This document shows, in pieces, positions 1 through 9,374 of a stretch of DNA of 64,000 nt (position 1 is its first letter; the number at the start of each line of letters is the position of its first letter). The notes under the pieces are model-generated. The model saw only the letters and a list, made by a program, of their open reading frames with translations, had not been told where the DNA came from and made no database searches. The DNA comes from Frigoriglobus tundricola (GTDB lineage Bacteria > Planctomycetota > Planctomycetia > Gemmatales > Gemmataceae): NCBI RefSeq assembly GCF_013128195.2, contig NZ_CP053452.2, positions 2,542,001-2,606,000 on the forward strand, written 5' to 3'. The position numbers and the translations under genes were made by a program.

Positions 1-67
1 TCGCCCGGATTCGAACCGGGGAATGACGGTTTTGCAAACCGTTGCCTTACCACTTGGCTACGAGGCC
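1..67 (-). tRNA. tRNA-Cys (GCA), 3' end cut by window edge
   Basis: Read on the minus strand this folds as a normal cloverleaf. The 5' acceptor strand is GGCCTCG, followed by the expected U8-A9. The D arm is GCC/GGC. The anticodon stem ACGGT/ACCGT holds the loop TTGCAAA, giving anticodon GCA (Cys). The T arm is CCCGG-TTCGAAT-CCGGG. Only CGA of the 3' acceptor strand lies in the window, so the last four acceptor bases and the discriminator are missing. It is a canonical tRNA-Cys and a useful contrast to the odd GCA-anticodon sequence at the other end of the window. Confidence 0.93.
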
Positions 68-397
68 GAAAAACACTCAATTCTGAGGGCTTTTCGCCCG
101 ACCTCATCCGGCTCAGTGCCGCTCACACGGGGCACCTTTGGGTCACACCGCTCAGATGAGCAAAAGCCGTCCAGAAGCGCGACCCCAACTGTGTGGGCGT
201 CGCTGTGTCAATTCTAGTGACTCTTCGCAATCGCGTAAAGCCGGCGGTTCCGAAGAAGCCCGATACCAATCTCGCGCCCAACGAACGGCAGCGCGCGACA
301 ACAGAAGCATCGGGACCACACTAATTTTTTCGGCAAGCGGGGCTTGCGGGTTGACAGAAACTGGGTCGCGCTCCCGTTGCGGGGCCGGTGGCCGAGA
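68..397. other. Intergenic gap, no gene seen
   Basis: About 330 bases between the tRNA-Cys 5' end and the stop codon of the DUF1501 gene. Open frames here have no ribosome-binding site or family signature. A short hairpin (GCAAGC/GCTTGC) lies near 330-350 next to a T run, but the T run is on the wrong side for a terminator of the minus-strand gene. I see nothing else. Confidence 0.5.
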
Positions 398-1585
398 CTA
401 CTTTCGGAACACGCCCACCGGGGGCATCGGCTCTCCGAGCCCCTTTGCCGGGAGCCCGAGCCACTCGGAAAGCGCGGCCGCGTACACGCGGCGAAAGTCC
501 GTCGTCATCTTCGGTTCACCGGCGGTCAGGTCCGTCAGGCTCGGTGCGGTCCCGATCACGCCGCCCCCCACGCCGGGGCCGGCCACGAAGACACAGCCCG
601 CGGTGCCGTGGTCGGTTCCGGCCGAGTCGTTCTCCCGGATCGTGCGCCCGAACTCGCTGAACGCCAGGAGCGCGACCCGATCGGCCACCTGCGCGGCGGT
701 CAGGTCGGCGAAGAACGCGGCCACCGCGTCCGCGAATTCGGAAACCAGGTTGGCGTGGGCGAACGGCTGTTGCGCGTGCGTGTCGTACCCGCCCTGTGTG
801 GCGTAGTACACGCGGGACCCCGAGCCGGCCTTGAGCAACCGGGCGACGAGTTTCAGCTTCTGACCGAGCCCGCTCGCCGGGTACGGCGCTCCCGACTTCT
901 CTCGGGTCATGGCTTCGACCTTTTCGGCACTCGCGACGGCGTCGCTCGCCTGGCGCCGAACGAACGCGAGCACGTCGTCCGCTTGTTGCGCCGGCGCGCC
1001 GACGGCGGCTTTGACGGCATCGGGGTCGGCGAGGAGCAGGTCCGCGGTGCGGGTGAGCGAAACCGCCGCGGCGCGCCGGCCGCGGACCGCCTGCGGGGCC
1101 TCGGGACTCACGACACACGATTCCCCGCCGCCCGAGTCGAGCGCGCGGCCGAGCCAACCGTAGCTCGTGCGCGTCTCCTCGGCGCCGAACCGGGCCGTGT
1201 GCCAGATCGCCATGCTCTCGAAGTGCGACCGGCTCGGGTTCGGGTACCCGACCCCCGGGACGACCGCGAGGCGCCCACCGGTCCACAGCTCGTCGAGCGG
1301 CTTCAGCGCCGGGTGCAGGCCCAGCGCGTCGTTCAGCTTGACCACGCGCGCCGCTCCGATCCTCAGGCGCGGGCGGAGCTTGGCGTACTCCGGATCGGCG
1401 AACGGCACGACCGTGTTCAGGGCGTCGTTCCCGCCGTCGAGTTGCAAGACGACAAGAACCCGGGCGTCCGGCCCCGGCCCGGCGGCCCGAGCGGTCCGTG
1501 CCAGGAACGCGGGCACGGTCGGCGCGAGCGCGAGCAGCGGCGCGGATTTCAGGAGCGAGCGGCGCGTGAGCATCACGTTCTCCAA
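398..1585 (-). CDS. DUF1501 family secreted protein (Tat signal)
   Basis: A 395-residue protein of the DUF1501 family, abundant in planctomycetes and related to the alkaline phosphatase/sulfatase fold. Its substrate is unknown. The N-terminus carries a twin-arginine signal (TRRSLLKSA, then a hydrophobic run ending in ARAA), so export through Tat is likely. The family signature LQLDGGNDALNTVVP follows at about residues 46-60, and SEFGRTIRENDSAGTDHG sits near the C-terminal third, as in other members. The start could be the first Met or the Met five residues later (MLTRRS). It lies 160 bases downstream of a DUF1800 gene on the same strand. The DUF1800-DUF1501 pairing is a well-known planctomycete arrangement and suggests the two exported proteins work together. 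Family assignment is firm, function is not known. Confidence 0.93.
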   Translation of the reverse strand: MENVMLTRRSLLKSAPLLALAPTVPAFLARTARAAGPGPDARVLVVLQLDGGNDALNTVVPFADPEYAKLRPRLRIGAARVVKLNDALGLHPALKPLDELWTGGRLAVVPGVGYPNPSRSHFESMAIWHTARFGAEETRTSYGWLGRALDSGGGESCVVSPEAPQAVRGRRAAAVSLTRTADLLLADPDAVKAAVGAPAQQADDVLAFVRRQASDAVASAEKVEAMTREKSGAPYPASGLGQKLKLVARLLKAGSGSRVYYATQGGYDTHAQQPFAHANLVSEFADAVAAFFADLTAAQVADRVALLAFSEFGRTIRENDSAGTDHGTAGCVFVAGPGVGGGVIGTAPSLTDLTAGEPKMTTDFRRVYAAALSEWLGLPAKGLGEPMPPVGVFRK

Positions 1586-1639
1586 TCAGTGACGGTGGCG
1601 AAAAGGGTTCCGGGTTCCGGAGCCGCTCGGGCAGAAAAC

Positions 1640-1718
1640 GCCACAGATGACGCGGCCGACGCAGACCACAAGAAGAGAGAATTGTGTTTTCATCTGCGCC
1701 GGCTGCGTCATCTGTGGC
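1640..1718. repeat. Inverted repeat between the DUF1800 and DUF1501 genes
   Basis: Arms of 19 bases at 1640-1658 (GCCACAGATGACGCGGCCG) and 1700-1718 match in 18 of 19 positions, with about 41 bases between them. The element fills half of the spacer between two genes thought to be cotranscribed. It may be a small dispersed repeat or an mRNA-stabilising stem-loop. There is no T run, so a terminator is less likely. Confidence 0.6.
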
Positions 1719-1744
1719 TCTTTGCGCTGGAACGAAGAGAGCCC

Positions 1745-3082
1745 TCAACCGAGCTGAGCTTCGGGGGCCGACAGCAGCGCGATCACGAGCTTCCGGCCAT
1801 CGAGCCGCGCGAGGCGCGTCCCGATCTCGGCGCCCGGGTCGGTGCCGAAGAGGAGCCGGTGGTGGTACGTCAGGACATCGGCGCGGGCGGTGCCGAAGCC
1901 GGCGGACTGCGCCGCCGCGGCGGGGTCATACGCGTCCCGGCGCCCCGCGTTCGGGCCTTCGATGAGTGCCGCGGCGTAGTTCGCGCGTGCGATCAGTGCG
2001 CGTGAGTTGATCCACGCGCGCCCGCCCAGCCAGCCGCCCACGTTGGGCGGGTCGAAGAGGTCCTGCCCCATCCGGGCGGACCAATCGGCCATCGCCAGCG
2101 TGCTCGGGGCCGGGTCGAACAGCCCCAGCGCTCGCGCGGACCCGACGACGAACTCCGCCGGAGCCGCGACGCGCGAGCGGACGTTCGCTTCGGCGAAGAA
2201 CAGCCGCGAACGGAGCACGGTGCCGACCGCCCCGCTCACGTCCAAATCGCGCGCACGCAGGCCGGTCGCCAGCTCCTGAACCGCATCGTCGGGGCAGGCC
2301 GATTCGCCGAAGAACGCCGCAACGAGCTTGCGCGCCAGTCGCGTTGCGGTGGCGGGGTGGCGGAGCAACTGGTTCACGAGATCGGTACCGGTCCACTTGC
2401 CCGTCCGGCCCAGGACGGTCTTTTCGCCGTCGTCGTGGCGCTCCGGTCGCTCCGCGAACGCGTTCTCCTCCACGCCCCATCCGGTGAGGCAGCGGGCGGC
2501 GTTCTTCACATCGTCCTCGGTGTAGTTGCCGACGCCCAGAGTGAAGAGTTCCATCAGTTCGCGGGCCAGGTTCTCGTTCGGGTGGCCCCTCCGGTTGGCG
2601 GGCGCGTCGAGGTATTCGAGGAGCGCCGGATCGCGCACGACCGCGTTCAGCAACACGGCAAACCGGTCCCGTGCGTGCGTGCGAAACAGGTCGCTCTGGC
2701 GCCGCATGGCCCCGACGTTATTCACTTTCGCGTTTCCGGTGGCGAAGTGATCGTGCCACAGGAGCGCGAGCCGCTCGCGGACCGGGTCCGGGCCGAACAG
2801 CATCCGGTAGAACCACGCGGCCTTGAGCCGGTTGAGGTCGCCGACTGATGCGGCGGCGTCGGTCAACACGCCCGCGGTGAGTGCAAAGTCGGCGGGGGTG
2901 TGCGCGGTGCTTTCGCCCTTCAGCAGGCGCTCGACCGCGGCGCCGGGACCGGCTTTCACATCGCGCTGGAGGTCGTCCCAGGGCGCGGCGAACGCCGCCC
3001 GGCGGTGCAGGTGAACCACGCGGAGCAGGTTCCACGGCGCCTTCGCGTCCGGTTCGTAGGCGTCCCAATATTTCGTTGTCAT
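1745..3082 (-). CDS. DUF1800 family protein
   Basis: A 445-residue protein of the DUF1800 family. Members occur with DUF1501 proteins in planctomycetes and related phyla, and their biochemical role is not established. Visible family features are HDHFATGNAKVN (about residue 108), the ENLARELMELFTLG stretch (about residue 170), the YTEDDVKNAARCLTGW stretch (about 188) and DPPNVGGWLGG (about 344). No clear signal peptide is present, whereas the partner DUF1501 protein has a Tat signal. The start at 3082 fits the conserved N-terminal region (YEPDAKAPWNLLRVVHLHRR). The order DUF1800 then DUF1501 on the minus strand is the usual operon layout. Confidence 0.92.
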   Translation of the reverse strand: MTTKYWDAYEPDAKAPWNLLRVVHLHRRAAFAAPWDDLQRDVKAGPGAAVERLLKGESTAHTPADFALTAGVLTDAAASVGDLNRLKAAWFYRMLFGPDPVRERLALLWHDHFATGNAKVNNVGAMRRQSDLFRTHARDRFAVLLNAVVRDPALLEYLDAPANRRGHPNENLARELMELFTLGVGNYTEDDVKNAARCLTGWGVEENAFAERPERHDDGEKTVLGRTGKWTGTDLVNQLLRHPATATRLARKLVAAFFGESACPDDAVQELATGLRARDLDVSGAVGTVLRSRLFFAEANVRSRVAAPAEFVVGSARALGLFDPAPSTLAMADWSARMGQDLFDPPNVGGWLGGRAWINSRALIARANYAAALIEGPNAGRRDAYDPAAAAQSAGFGTARADVLTYHHRLLFGTDPGAEIGTRLARLDGRKLVIALLSAPEAQLG

Positions 3083-3109
3083 GGCCTCGTCGCTCCTTCG
3101 CCTTGCGAA

Positions 3110-5935
3110 TTACGGTTGTTTGGGCCGCACCACGACGTCACCCAGGTCGATCGTCTGGCCCGATTTCGCAATCGTGTCCGGTAGAACGGCCTCCCCGTGT
3201 TTCCATCCACTAGCGACCCACCGGTACGTCAGTCCGGGCACCAGACCGGTCACCCGGAACCGACCGTCCGGGCCGGCCTCCGGGCCGGCGGATCCGGGTT
3301 GACACAGCGGCGACGAGCCGAGTTTCAGGTCGGGGTGTCGGACCACGTCGTAAATCAAATCGATCCGGCCCGGCACCGGTTTACCATCGGCGCCGACCAT
3401 GCGCCCGGTCGCCTCGCCCCACGGCTGCATCCGCACCTCGACCGGTTCTTTCGCCCCGCCCACCACAACGGCTGTGCCGGCCAACTTGCGCTCGGAGTGA
3501 ACGAACATCACCCGACGCTTTTCGCCATCCCTTAGCGCCAGCGCGGCAAATTTCTCGTCGCTCGCGGGCGGCGCCCAGTTGCCGTCACCGGGGGCGTTCC
3601 TCAACCCAAAGCTCTCGGCCCCGACAACCGGCTTACCATCGGCATCGATCAGTCGGCCGGACATCGTGAGCCCGGGGTCCAGTTCGAGCGTGAAATGAAA
3701 CTCCTTTGCGTCCGCCGGTACGTCGATCGCGGCGAACGTGTGCTTCTCGTGAACGTGAATGTTGGTCGCACCGACGAGCCCGTACAACTGACCCTCGTGC
3801 CGGTACTTCTCGAACGCCGCCACGCCGACACCGCTCAGATAATTCCCGCCCTGGGGCCACCCGGCGGAGGCGGCCAACAATCCTTTCCCCGGAAACACCA
3901 CGATGTGGAACTCGGACAGCCTGGGGATGTAGTCCGGCGCGTCGCTCCACTCACGGTCGTGCCACACGTTCGGCACGGCCTTTACGTTCGGGTTGTCGTC
4001 CGGAAACACGCCGTACCGGATGTGCGATTTCACCGGCTTGCGGGTCACCTTGTCGATGATCTTCACCGTCGCCGGGATGCCGCGAACCAACTTCACGTCG
4101 AACGCGGCCCGCTCGGTGGCGTCGTCGGGCACGGCCTCACGAACCGGGTGGTACGGCGCGCGGCCCGGCGGGATCACGATGACCGAGAGCCCCGGCTTCC
4201 CCTGCGGCAACCCGGGGAGCGTGAACCGCCCGTCCTTGTCCGCGGTCGCACTCAAACTTTGCGACAGGTGTTCGACGTGCAGGACCGTCCCCGGTATCGG
4301 CTTGCCACTTGCGCTGTCAATTACCCGCCCGGTCGTGACCGGCACGGGCGCCGCGACCACGACGGGATCGGCCCCCTGAATCGTGCCCCAGTTGTTGAGC
4401 GGGTCGTTGAACCGTTCGACCTCCCGCGTGACGGCTCTCAGTTCGTGTGTCGCGATGGCCGGGCCGGTGGCACGGAGGATCGCGACGCGGTCGCGCCCCA
4501 GCCCGCGGATCTCGAATTTCCCGTCGCGGTCGGACGTGACCGGCACGAGCAGCCCCGCGAAGCCGGACACGTAGTCGTACAGCGGGACCACGGACACGCC
4601 TTCTTCGTCCTTCGGATTTCGGACCGACTTCAGCCAGCGGTCGAGCGTTTTCTCCTTGTGGGGCTGAAACATGCCGGTCACGGACACCGTGACACCCGCG
4701 ACCGGCTTCCCTTCAAGGTTCATCACCCGCCCGCGGATCGGCTCGTCGGGGGTCAAGTGGAGCGTGAGCGCCGGAACCGGGTGAAAGTACAGCGAGGCCC
4801 AGGCGAGTCCGTGTCCGGGCGCCGTGGCGACGAGGGTTCCCATCTCGGAATCGTCCATTGTGAACGCGAAGGTGCCGTCCGCGCCCGCGGCCACTTGCGG
4901 CGCGGGCACGGTCCGGTCACGCGACCCGTCCCAATGACGCAGGAACAGCTTCGCGCCGCCGACGGGCTTGTCGTCCGGCCCGAGAACGGTGCCCCTCACC
5001 TCGACGCGCTTCCCGGCCGGATTCACCTCAGCCGGCGGGGCCGCCGCACCCGCTCCGTTCGCGGACGCCGGCGCCGAGACCGGTTCCGGCGCCTCGCTGG
5101 CCGCACGGGTCGAACCGAGCGCGACGAGTCCGACACAGAGCGCGCCGATGCCGACAACCGCGAGCGCAAACACCGTTGTTTTGAACAGCCCATTCATGGC
5201 AGCCCTCTTTGCCAACTCACCAACGGCCGCCGGAGCGGAACCCGACACACTCGCGAGAACGGACTTTACTAACCGCTGCGGGGAGGCACCCGCGGGTGAG
5301 GAGGCCGCGAGTGCCAGCAGCCCCGCACCCAGCGCGCAGCCGGCTTTCGTCAGGACCTCGTGCAACCGCTTCCGTGCCCGGTCGATGCGGGTGTGAAGCG
5401 TCGCCAGCGGAACGCCGAGCCGGTATGCGGCCTCGTCGCGGGTGAGCCCTTCGAGGTAGCACAGCACGAGCGGCTCACGGTACCGGGCCGGGAGCCCGTC
5501 GAGCGCGGCGTCGAGCGCCGCGAGCAGTTCGCGACCGGTCATGCGATCGACCGGTTCCACGGACTCCGGCACCGCGACGGTCTCCTCGCGGCGCGCCCGG
5601 CGCTCGGCCGCGACGCGGGCGTTACGTGCCACCTTCCGCGCGGTCGTGTAGAGCCAGTTGGCAACGGATTCCTGCCAGTGCCCGGCGCCCGCCTTTCGCG
5701 CCAGCACCATAAACGTGGCCTGGCAGGCGTCTTCGGCGTCTTGCACCTTCGGCAGCGCCCGGCGGCAGACGCCGAGAACCATCCCGGTGTGGCGTGTGAC
5801 GAGGGTTTCGAACGCCGACTGATCGTTCTCTCGGACGAACCGGTCGAGCAGCTCCCGATCGGTCGCCCCTCCGCGGTCCGGTGCGGCGACCGTCCGAACC
5901 ACCTTCCGAAGCGCTGCCGTTCGACGAGCGGACAT
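3110..5935 (-). CDS. ECF sigma factor fused to a transmembrane segment and carboxypeptidase-regulatory-like domains
   Basis: A 941-residue fusion. Residues about 25-95 are a sigma-70 region 2 (DRFVRENDQSAFETLVTRH, then DAEDACQATFMVLARK). Residues about 140-195 are region 4 (LPARYREPLVLCYLEGLTRD, then an HTH with LGVPLATLHTRIDRARKRL). Hydrophobic stretches follow at about 200-215 and 245-270 (TTVFALAVVGIGALCVGLVA). The remaining two thirds hold at least five beta-sandwich modules of the CarboxypepD_reg type, recognisable by repeats such as GPDDKPVGGAKL, LEGKPVAGVTV and DADGKPVVGA. The ATG at 5935 is preferred over the GTG at 5956 because GGAGG lies 6 bases upstream of it. The topology suggests a sigma factor anchored to the membrane, its tail acting as an extracytoplasmic sensor; that is inference. 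It lies 63 bases after a second protein of the same design. Confidence 0.88.
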   Translation of the reverse strand: MSARRTAALRKVVRTVAAPDRGGATDRELLDRFVRENDQSAFETLVTRHTGMVLGVCRRALPKVQDAEDACQATFMVLARKAGAGHWQESVANWLYTTARKVARNARVAAERRARREETVAVPESVEPVDRMTGRELLAALDAALDGLPARYREPLVLCYLEGLTRDEAAYRLGVPLATLHTRIDRARKRLHEVLTKAGCALGAGLLALAASSPAGASPQRLVKSVLASVSGSAPAAVGELAKRAAMNGLFKTTVFALAVVGIGALCVGLVALGSTRAASEAPEPVSAPASANGAGAAAPPAEVNPAGKRVEVRGTVLGPDDKPVGGAKLFLRHWDGSRDRTVPAPQVAAGADGTFAFTMDDSEMGTLVATAPGHGLAWASLYFHPVPALTLHLTPDEPIRGRVMNLEGKPVAGVTVSVTGMFQPHKEKTLDRWLKSVRNPKDEEGVSVVPLYDYVSGFAGLLVPVTSDRDGKFEIRGLGRDRVAILRATGPAIATHELRAVTREVERFNDPLNNWGTIQGADPVVVAAPVPVTTGRVIDSASGKPIPGTVLHVEHLSQSLSATADKDGRFTLPGLPQGKPGLSVIVIPPGRAPYHPVREAVPDDATERAAFDVKLVRGIPATVKIIDKVTRKPVKSHIRYGVFPDDNPNVKAVPNVWHDREWSDAPDYIPRLSEFHIVVFPGKGLLAASAGWPQGGNYLSGVGVAAFEKYRHEGQLYGLVGATNIHVHEKHTFAAIDVPADAKEFHFTLELDPGLTMSGRLIDADGKPVVGAESFGLRNAPGDGNWAPPASDEKFAALALRDGEKRRVMFVHSERKLAGTAVVVGGAKEPVEVRMQPWGEATGRMVGADGKPVPGRIDLIYDVVRHPDLKLGSSPLCQPGSAGPEAGPDGRFRVTGLVPGLTYRWVASGWKHGEAVLPDTIAKSGQTIDLGDVVVRPKQP

Positions 5936-5998
5936 GGCGAACCTCCGAACACTCACTGTGCTTCCACCGGGGGTATGTGCGCCGGTCCGCTCGCGTCT

Positions 5999-8806
5999 TC
6001 ACTTCTTCGGGTTCAGGTCGCCGAGGTCGGTCGTCCCGCCGGGCTTCACGGTCACGCCGTTGCGCTCGTGCAGCAGTTCGCCGCCCATCTTCTCGACGTT
6101 GAACCCAGCGATCAGGTGGTACTCCTGGCCGGGAAGCAGGCCCGTGAGAGTGAACGTGCCGTCCTTGTCGGTCCGGGCCGTTCGGCCGGTGAAGTGCTTC
6201 CACGCGCCGGGCTCGATCCCGGACACCCCGAGCGTTGTGAACACCTCGTCGGGCAGGTTGTCGTACTTCGCGCGGTCGAGGAGCAACCGCACGCGGACCT
6301 CGGCCCCGATCGCGGGGCTGCCGTCGGCGGTGCGGAGCCGGCCGGACACCGCGCCGAGTTTCTCCAGGGTCACGGTCACGGGTGTGCCGGCGCCGCCGGT
6401 CACGGCCGCGACGGCACCGACCGTTTTCGCGTCATCCATGAACACGACCGCTCGTGCCCGCGTGGGAGACAGACCGGTGAGTTTGAGCGTGGCGCCCACG
6501 ACCGGCTGCGCCTCAGCCGCTTCGGACTGTCCGACGGCGAGCAATCGCTCGGTGAGTTTTCCTCCCTCCCCCCGGATGGTCAGATCGCACACCGCGCCGG
6601 GTGTCAGAGAGAAGTTGTGAACGAACGTCTTCTCGTTCCCCGGGTCGAAGTTCACCTCGCGGAGTGCGTGCAGCGGTGCGCCCGGCCAACTGTAGACCTT
6701 GCGCGGTGCGCTTTCTTTCTGGGCGTCTAGACGCGGGAAGAGCCGTTCCGGCCTCGCGCACACCCCGACCAACCCCGGACCGGGGATCACGAGGAGCTTG
6801 TACCGGCCGTCGGCGTCCAGGTCGCCCCAGTTGCTCACGCGATACCCGGCGCGCGTGCCCCGGCCGTATTCGGCAACGTTCGGGTTGTCATCCGTCCAGT
6901 GGTAGAACATGTGCCCGCGAAGCGGGCGGCCGCGGTCGTCGGTCACGCGGCCGGTCGCCACCACCCCGCGGTACACCTTCACGTCGATTGGAAGCGGTTC
7001 GAACCCGGGCGTGTCAGGGAGGCTTTCGTTCAGGTCGAAATACGGGGCCACACCGAGCGAGCCGAACGCCAGTGCGTACTCTCGCTGCTTCTTCATTCCG
7101 TGCAGGGTAAACTTGCCGTCCTTGTCCGTGACCGCGCCGGTCAAGTGGAACCCGATGTCGGTTACCTTCATGCCGGGAACCGGGGCCCCGGTTCTGGCGT
7201 CGCGGACGGTGCCCGTGAGCGTGCGGGCCGGGGCGAGGGGGACCGTGCCCCGCGCGCCGCACAGCGGTTCGTGGCCGGGCAGCTCCTCCGACTTTTCCAG
7301 TTCCCGGCACACAATGCGGACGAGCGTGTACTCGTGTGTCTGGCCGGCGGTCGCCAGACTAACCAGTCGGTCCTTTCCGACACCGGTCAGCTTGATTCGC
7401 CCGTCCTTATCGGTGCTCAACTGCTTCGGGAGCCCGGCGGCGGTCCCCCGCACCCGCGGGAGGCTTTGGAGCGCGAGGTCGTCTGCGGCCCGCTTCGCGC
7501 GGAACTCGGCCCACGTCTGACCCGGGTACAGTTTCGCGAGCCGAAGGACCTCGACCGGCAGGTTCGCGAGCGGGCGCCCTTCGAGGTCGGTGAACCGGGC
7601 CTCGATCGCGCGCTCGTTTTCGACGAGGGTGAGTTCCGTTGGCGAACCAGCCGCCGGCTTGCCGGGTGCCACAGGGCGCGATTCCGACCAGTCCGGGCCA
7701 TATTCCGGCGCGGATGCGAACACCGTCACGCGCTCGAAGAACTTCGGCACGGTCAGGTCGGCGCGTCCGTTCGCGTCGGTCCGCCCTTCGGTCAGCTTCT
7801 GGTCGTCGGCCCAGACCCACACGTTCGCGCCCGCCGCCGGTTTCCCGTCCGGTTTCTTGACCTGCACGTTCACCACGAACGCGTCGGTCTTCGTCGTCCC
7901 CTTCGGCTCTTCTGCCGTCTTGACCGCGCCCGGCTGAGGGGCGGGAGGCGTCCGCTTCTCGTCGGTCGCGTGGGTCGGTACGCCCGCGCCCGCCGCAAGA
8001 AGTACAGACGCGACCGCCACGACACCGAGCACCCCGGCCACCGATTGGGCGAACTGCGACAGAACCGACGACATGGCGAACTCCCGTGTGAGTGTCAGTA
8101 CGCGATCCGAAGCGCCGCCCCGAGCGGCCCGGAGTGTGACAGAGACCGGCGGAGGCACCGCGTGTGCGCCGGGGGCCGCGACCGCCGCGACCAGCGCGAC
8201 CGAAAGTGCCACCCCGCGCCGGGCGAGCCGCGTGCGGAGCAGCTCCCGGCCGCGCTCCAGCCGGCCCTTGACGGTGCCGACCGTCACCTGGAGCGCCGCC
8301 GCGGCCTCGTCGCGGGTCTTGCCCTCCAGATGGCAGAGCAGGAGCGGGAGCCGGTACCGGTCGGGGAGCCGGTCGAGTTCGGCGTGGAGCAGCGCGCACG
8401 CTTCGCGCCACGAGAGGTCGATCGGGCTCGGGGGCGCCGGCCGCGACCCGCCCCCTTTCTCGCGGCGCGCCCGGGTCCGGCTCGCGTCCCGCACCTTCAC
8501 CGCGACCCGGTGCGCGACGCCGTAGAGCCACGGCCCGAACCCGGTGCCCCAGTCGATCGATCGGGCGCGCCGGACCAGAATCAGAAAGGTCGCCTGGAAC
8601 GCGTCCTCGGCGTCGTGCGGGTCGGCGAGCACCTTGGCGATCGCCGACCCGACGAGGCGCGCGTGCCGCACCACGAGCACCTCGAATGCGGCTTCGTCCT
8701 GGTCACGGAGGAAGCGTGTGAGCAGGTCGCGGTCGGTGGCGTCCGCGTCGGGCGAGACGGGTTCGCGTCGAAGCCGGGCGGCGAGTTGCGCGAGCGCGCG
8801 GGGCAT
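5999..8806 (-). CDS. ECF sigma factor fused to extracytoplasmic carboxypeptidase-regulatory-like domains (paralogue)
   Basis: A 935-residue protein with the same architecture as its downstream neighbour. Sigma region 2 is at about residues 25-90 (DLLTRFLRDQDEAAFEVLVV, then DAEDAFQATFLILVRRARS). Region 4 is at about 150-205 (LPDRYRLPLLLCHLEGKTRD, then LQVTVGTVKGRLERGRELL). Two hydrophobic segments follow at about 210-230 and 255-282. From about residue 315 the chain is built of modules with the motif KPDGKPAAGANVWV or its relatives. The start is the ATG at 8806: GGAGGACC lies immediately upstream, while the longer frame to 8866 has no such site. No anti-sigma gene is present nearby, consistent with a built-in regulatory tail. 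Sigma and repeat domains are clear; the ligand and activation mechanism are unknown. Confidence 0.88.
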   Translation of the reverse strand: MPRALAQLAARLRREPVSPDADATDRDLLTRFLRDQDEAAFEVLVVRHARLVGSAIAKVLADPHDAEDAFQATFLILVRRARSIDWGTGFGPWLYGVAHRVAVKVRDASRTRARREKGGGSRPAPPSPIDLSWREACALLHAELDRLPDRYRLPLLLCHLEGKTRDEAAAALQVTVGTVKGRLERGRELLRTRLARRGVALSVALVAAVAAPGAHAVPPPVSVTLRAARGGASDRVLTLTREFAMSSVLSQFAQSVAGVLGVVAVASVLLAAGAGVPTHATDEKRTPPAPQPGAVKTAEEPKGTTKTDAFVVNVQVKKPDGKPAAGANVWVWADDQKLTEGRTDANGRADLTVPKFFERVTVFASAPEYGPDWSESRPVAPGKPAAGSPTELTLVENERAIEARFTDLEGRPLANLPVEVLRLAKLYPGQTWAEFRAKRAADDLALQSLPRVRGTAAGLPKQLSTDKDGRIKLTGVGKDRLVSLATAGQTHEYTLVRIVCRELEKSEELPGHEPLCGARGTVPLAPARTLTGTVRDARTGAPVPGMKVTDIGFHLTGAVTDKDGKFTLHGMKKQREYALAFGSLGVAPYFDLNESLPDTPGFEPLPIDVKVYRGVVATGRVTDDRGRPLRGHMFYHWTDDNPNVAEYGRGTRAGYRVSNWGDLDADGRYKLLVIPGPGLVGVCARPERLFPRLDAQKESAPRKVYSWPGAPLHALREVNFDPGNEKTFVHNFSLTPGAVCDLTIRGEGGKLTERLLAVGQSEAAEAQPVVGATLKLTGLSPTRARAVVFMDDAKTVGAVAAVTGGAGTPVTVTLEKLGAVSGRLRTADGSPAIGAEVRVRLLLDRAKYDNLPDEVFTTLGVSGIEPGAWKHFTGRTARTDKDGTFTLTGLLPGQEYHLIAGFNVEKMGGELLHERNGVTVKPGGTTDLGDLNPKK

Positions 8807-9374
8807 GGTCGGTCCTCCGGGTCTCTGCCGATCACACCATAATCCCGCCGGGCTCCGGCGCGGCACGGAAAGTTCACTGGCCCGTGGCAGAAAGTGCTGT
8901 CACGGCCTTGCCGAAATGATCAGTCGGGTCCTGGGTTTCTGTCCGAAGGAGGGGGCCGCATCGCTCGGGACAAGCCCTCCGGGAGCGTGGGGTGTTGCCT
9001 TTCAGGCTGAAAGCCCCCCAAGGGGAGAGGAGTTTACCACTGAAAAGCGTCTCCCCCCCTCCCTGAAGGGAGCGGGGCCGGGGGTAGATTCTTCGCCTTC
9101 GCGCTATAAATCGAACAGGAAAGATAAAATAAATAAAATACCTATCTGTTCATTTATACTTATAATATAATTGTCAATGTATCTTTATGATACACATAGA
9201 CACATCGACGCATTGAGGCCGGCCCTTCATCGCCCCTCCTTCGAACCTTTTTTCAGTTTGCATTTGGAGGGTCCCGCCGGATTCGTAACAATGCGTAGAT
9301 CGCTCCCACTACGACCCCTGCCATGTCCGGGTCGTCATGTTGCTGCCCTTCTTACCCAGCAAATGGGGACGTCC
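8807..9374. other. Intergenic region with an AT-rich island
   Basis: This 570-base gap separates the divergent sigma-fusion and DUF1559 genes. Bases 9105-9200 are strikingly AT-rich in a very GC-rich window and contain TATAAT at 9161-9166, about 210 bases before the DUF1559 start. No convincing -35 box was found at the right distance. Bases 9051-9095 hold half of a dispersed GC-rich repeat, listed separately. A long open frame runs through the region without coding features and is rejected. Confidence 0.5.
9051..9095. repeat. Half copy of a GC-rich palindromic dispersed repeat
   Basis: The core CCCTCCCTGAAGGGAG, followed by GGGGCCGGGGGTAG and a TCTTC-like end, matches the right end of the larger elements at 53876-54021 and 60408-60609. 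The left half is not recognisable here, so this looks like a truncated or solo terminus. Confidence 0.6.

Noticed and set aside
320..355. Terminator near the DUF1501 3' side
   Set aside because: The hairpin is short and its T run lies on the wrong side for the minus-strand transcript.
344..2005. Long plus-strand frame over the DUF1501 gene
   Set aside because: Composition is Arg/Gly/Pro-rich and conflicts with the clear DUF1501 and DUF1800 motifs on the minus strand.
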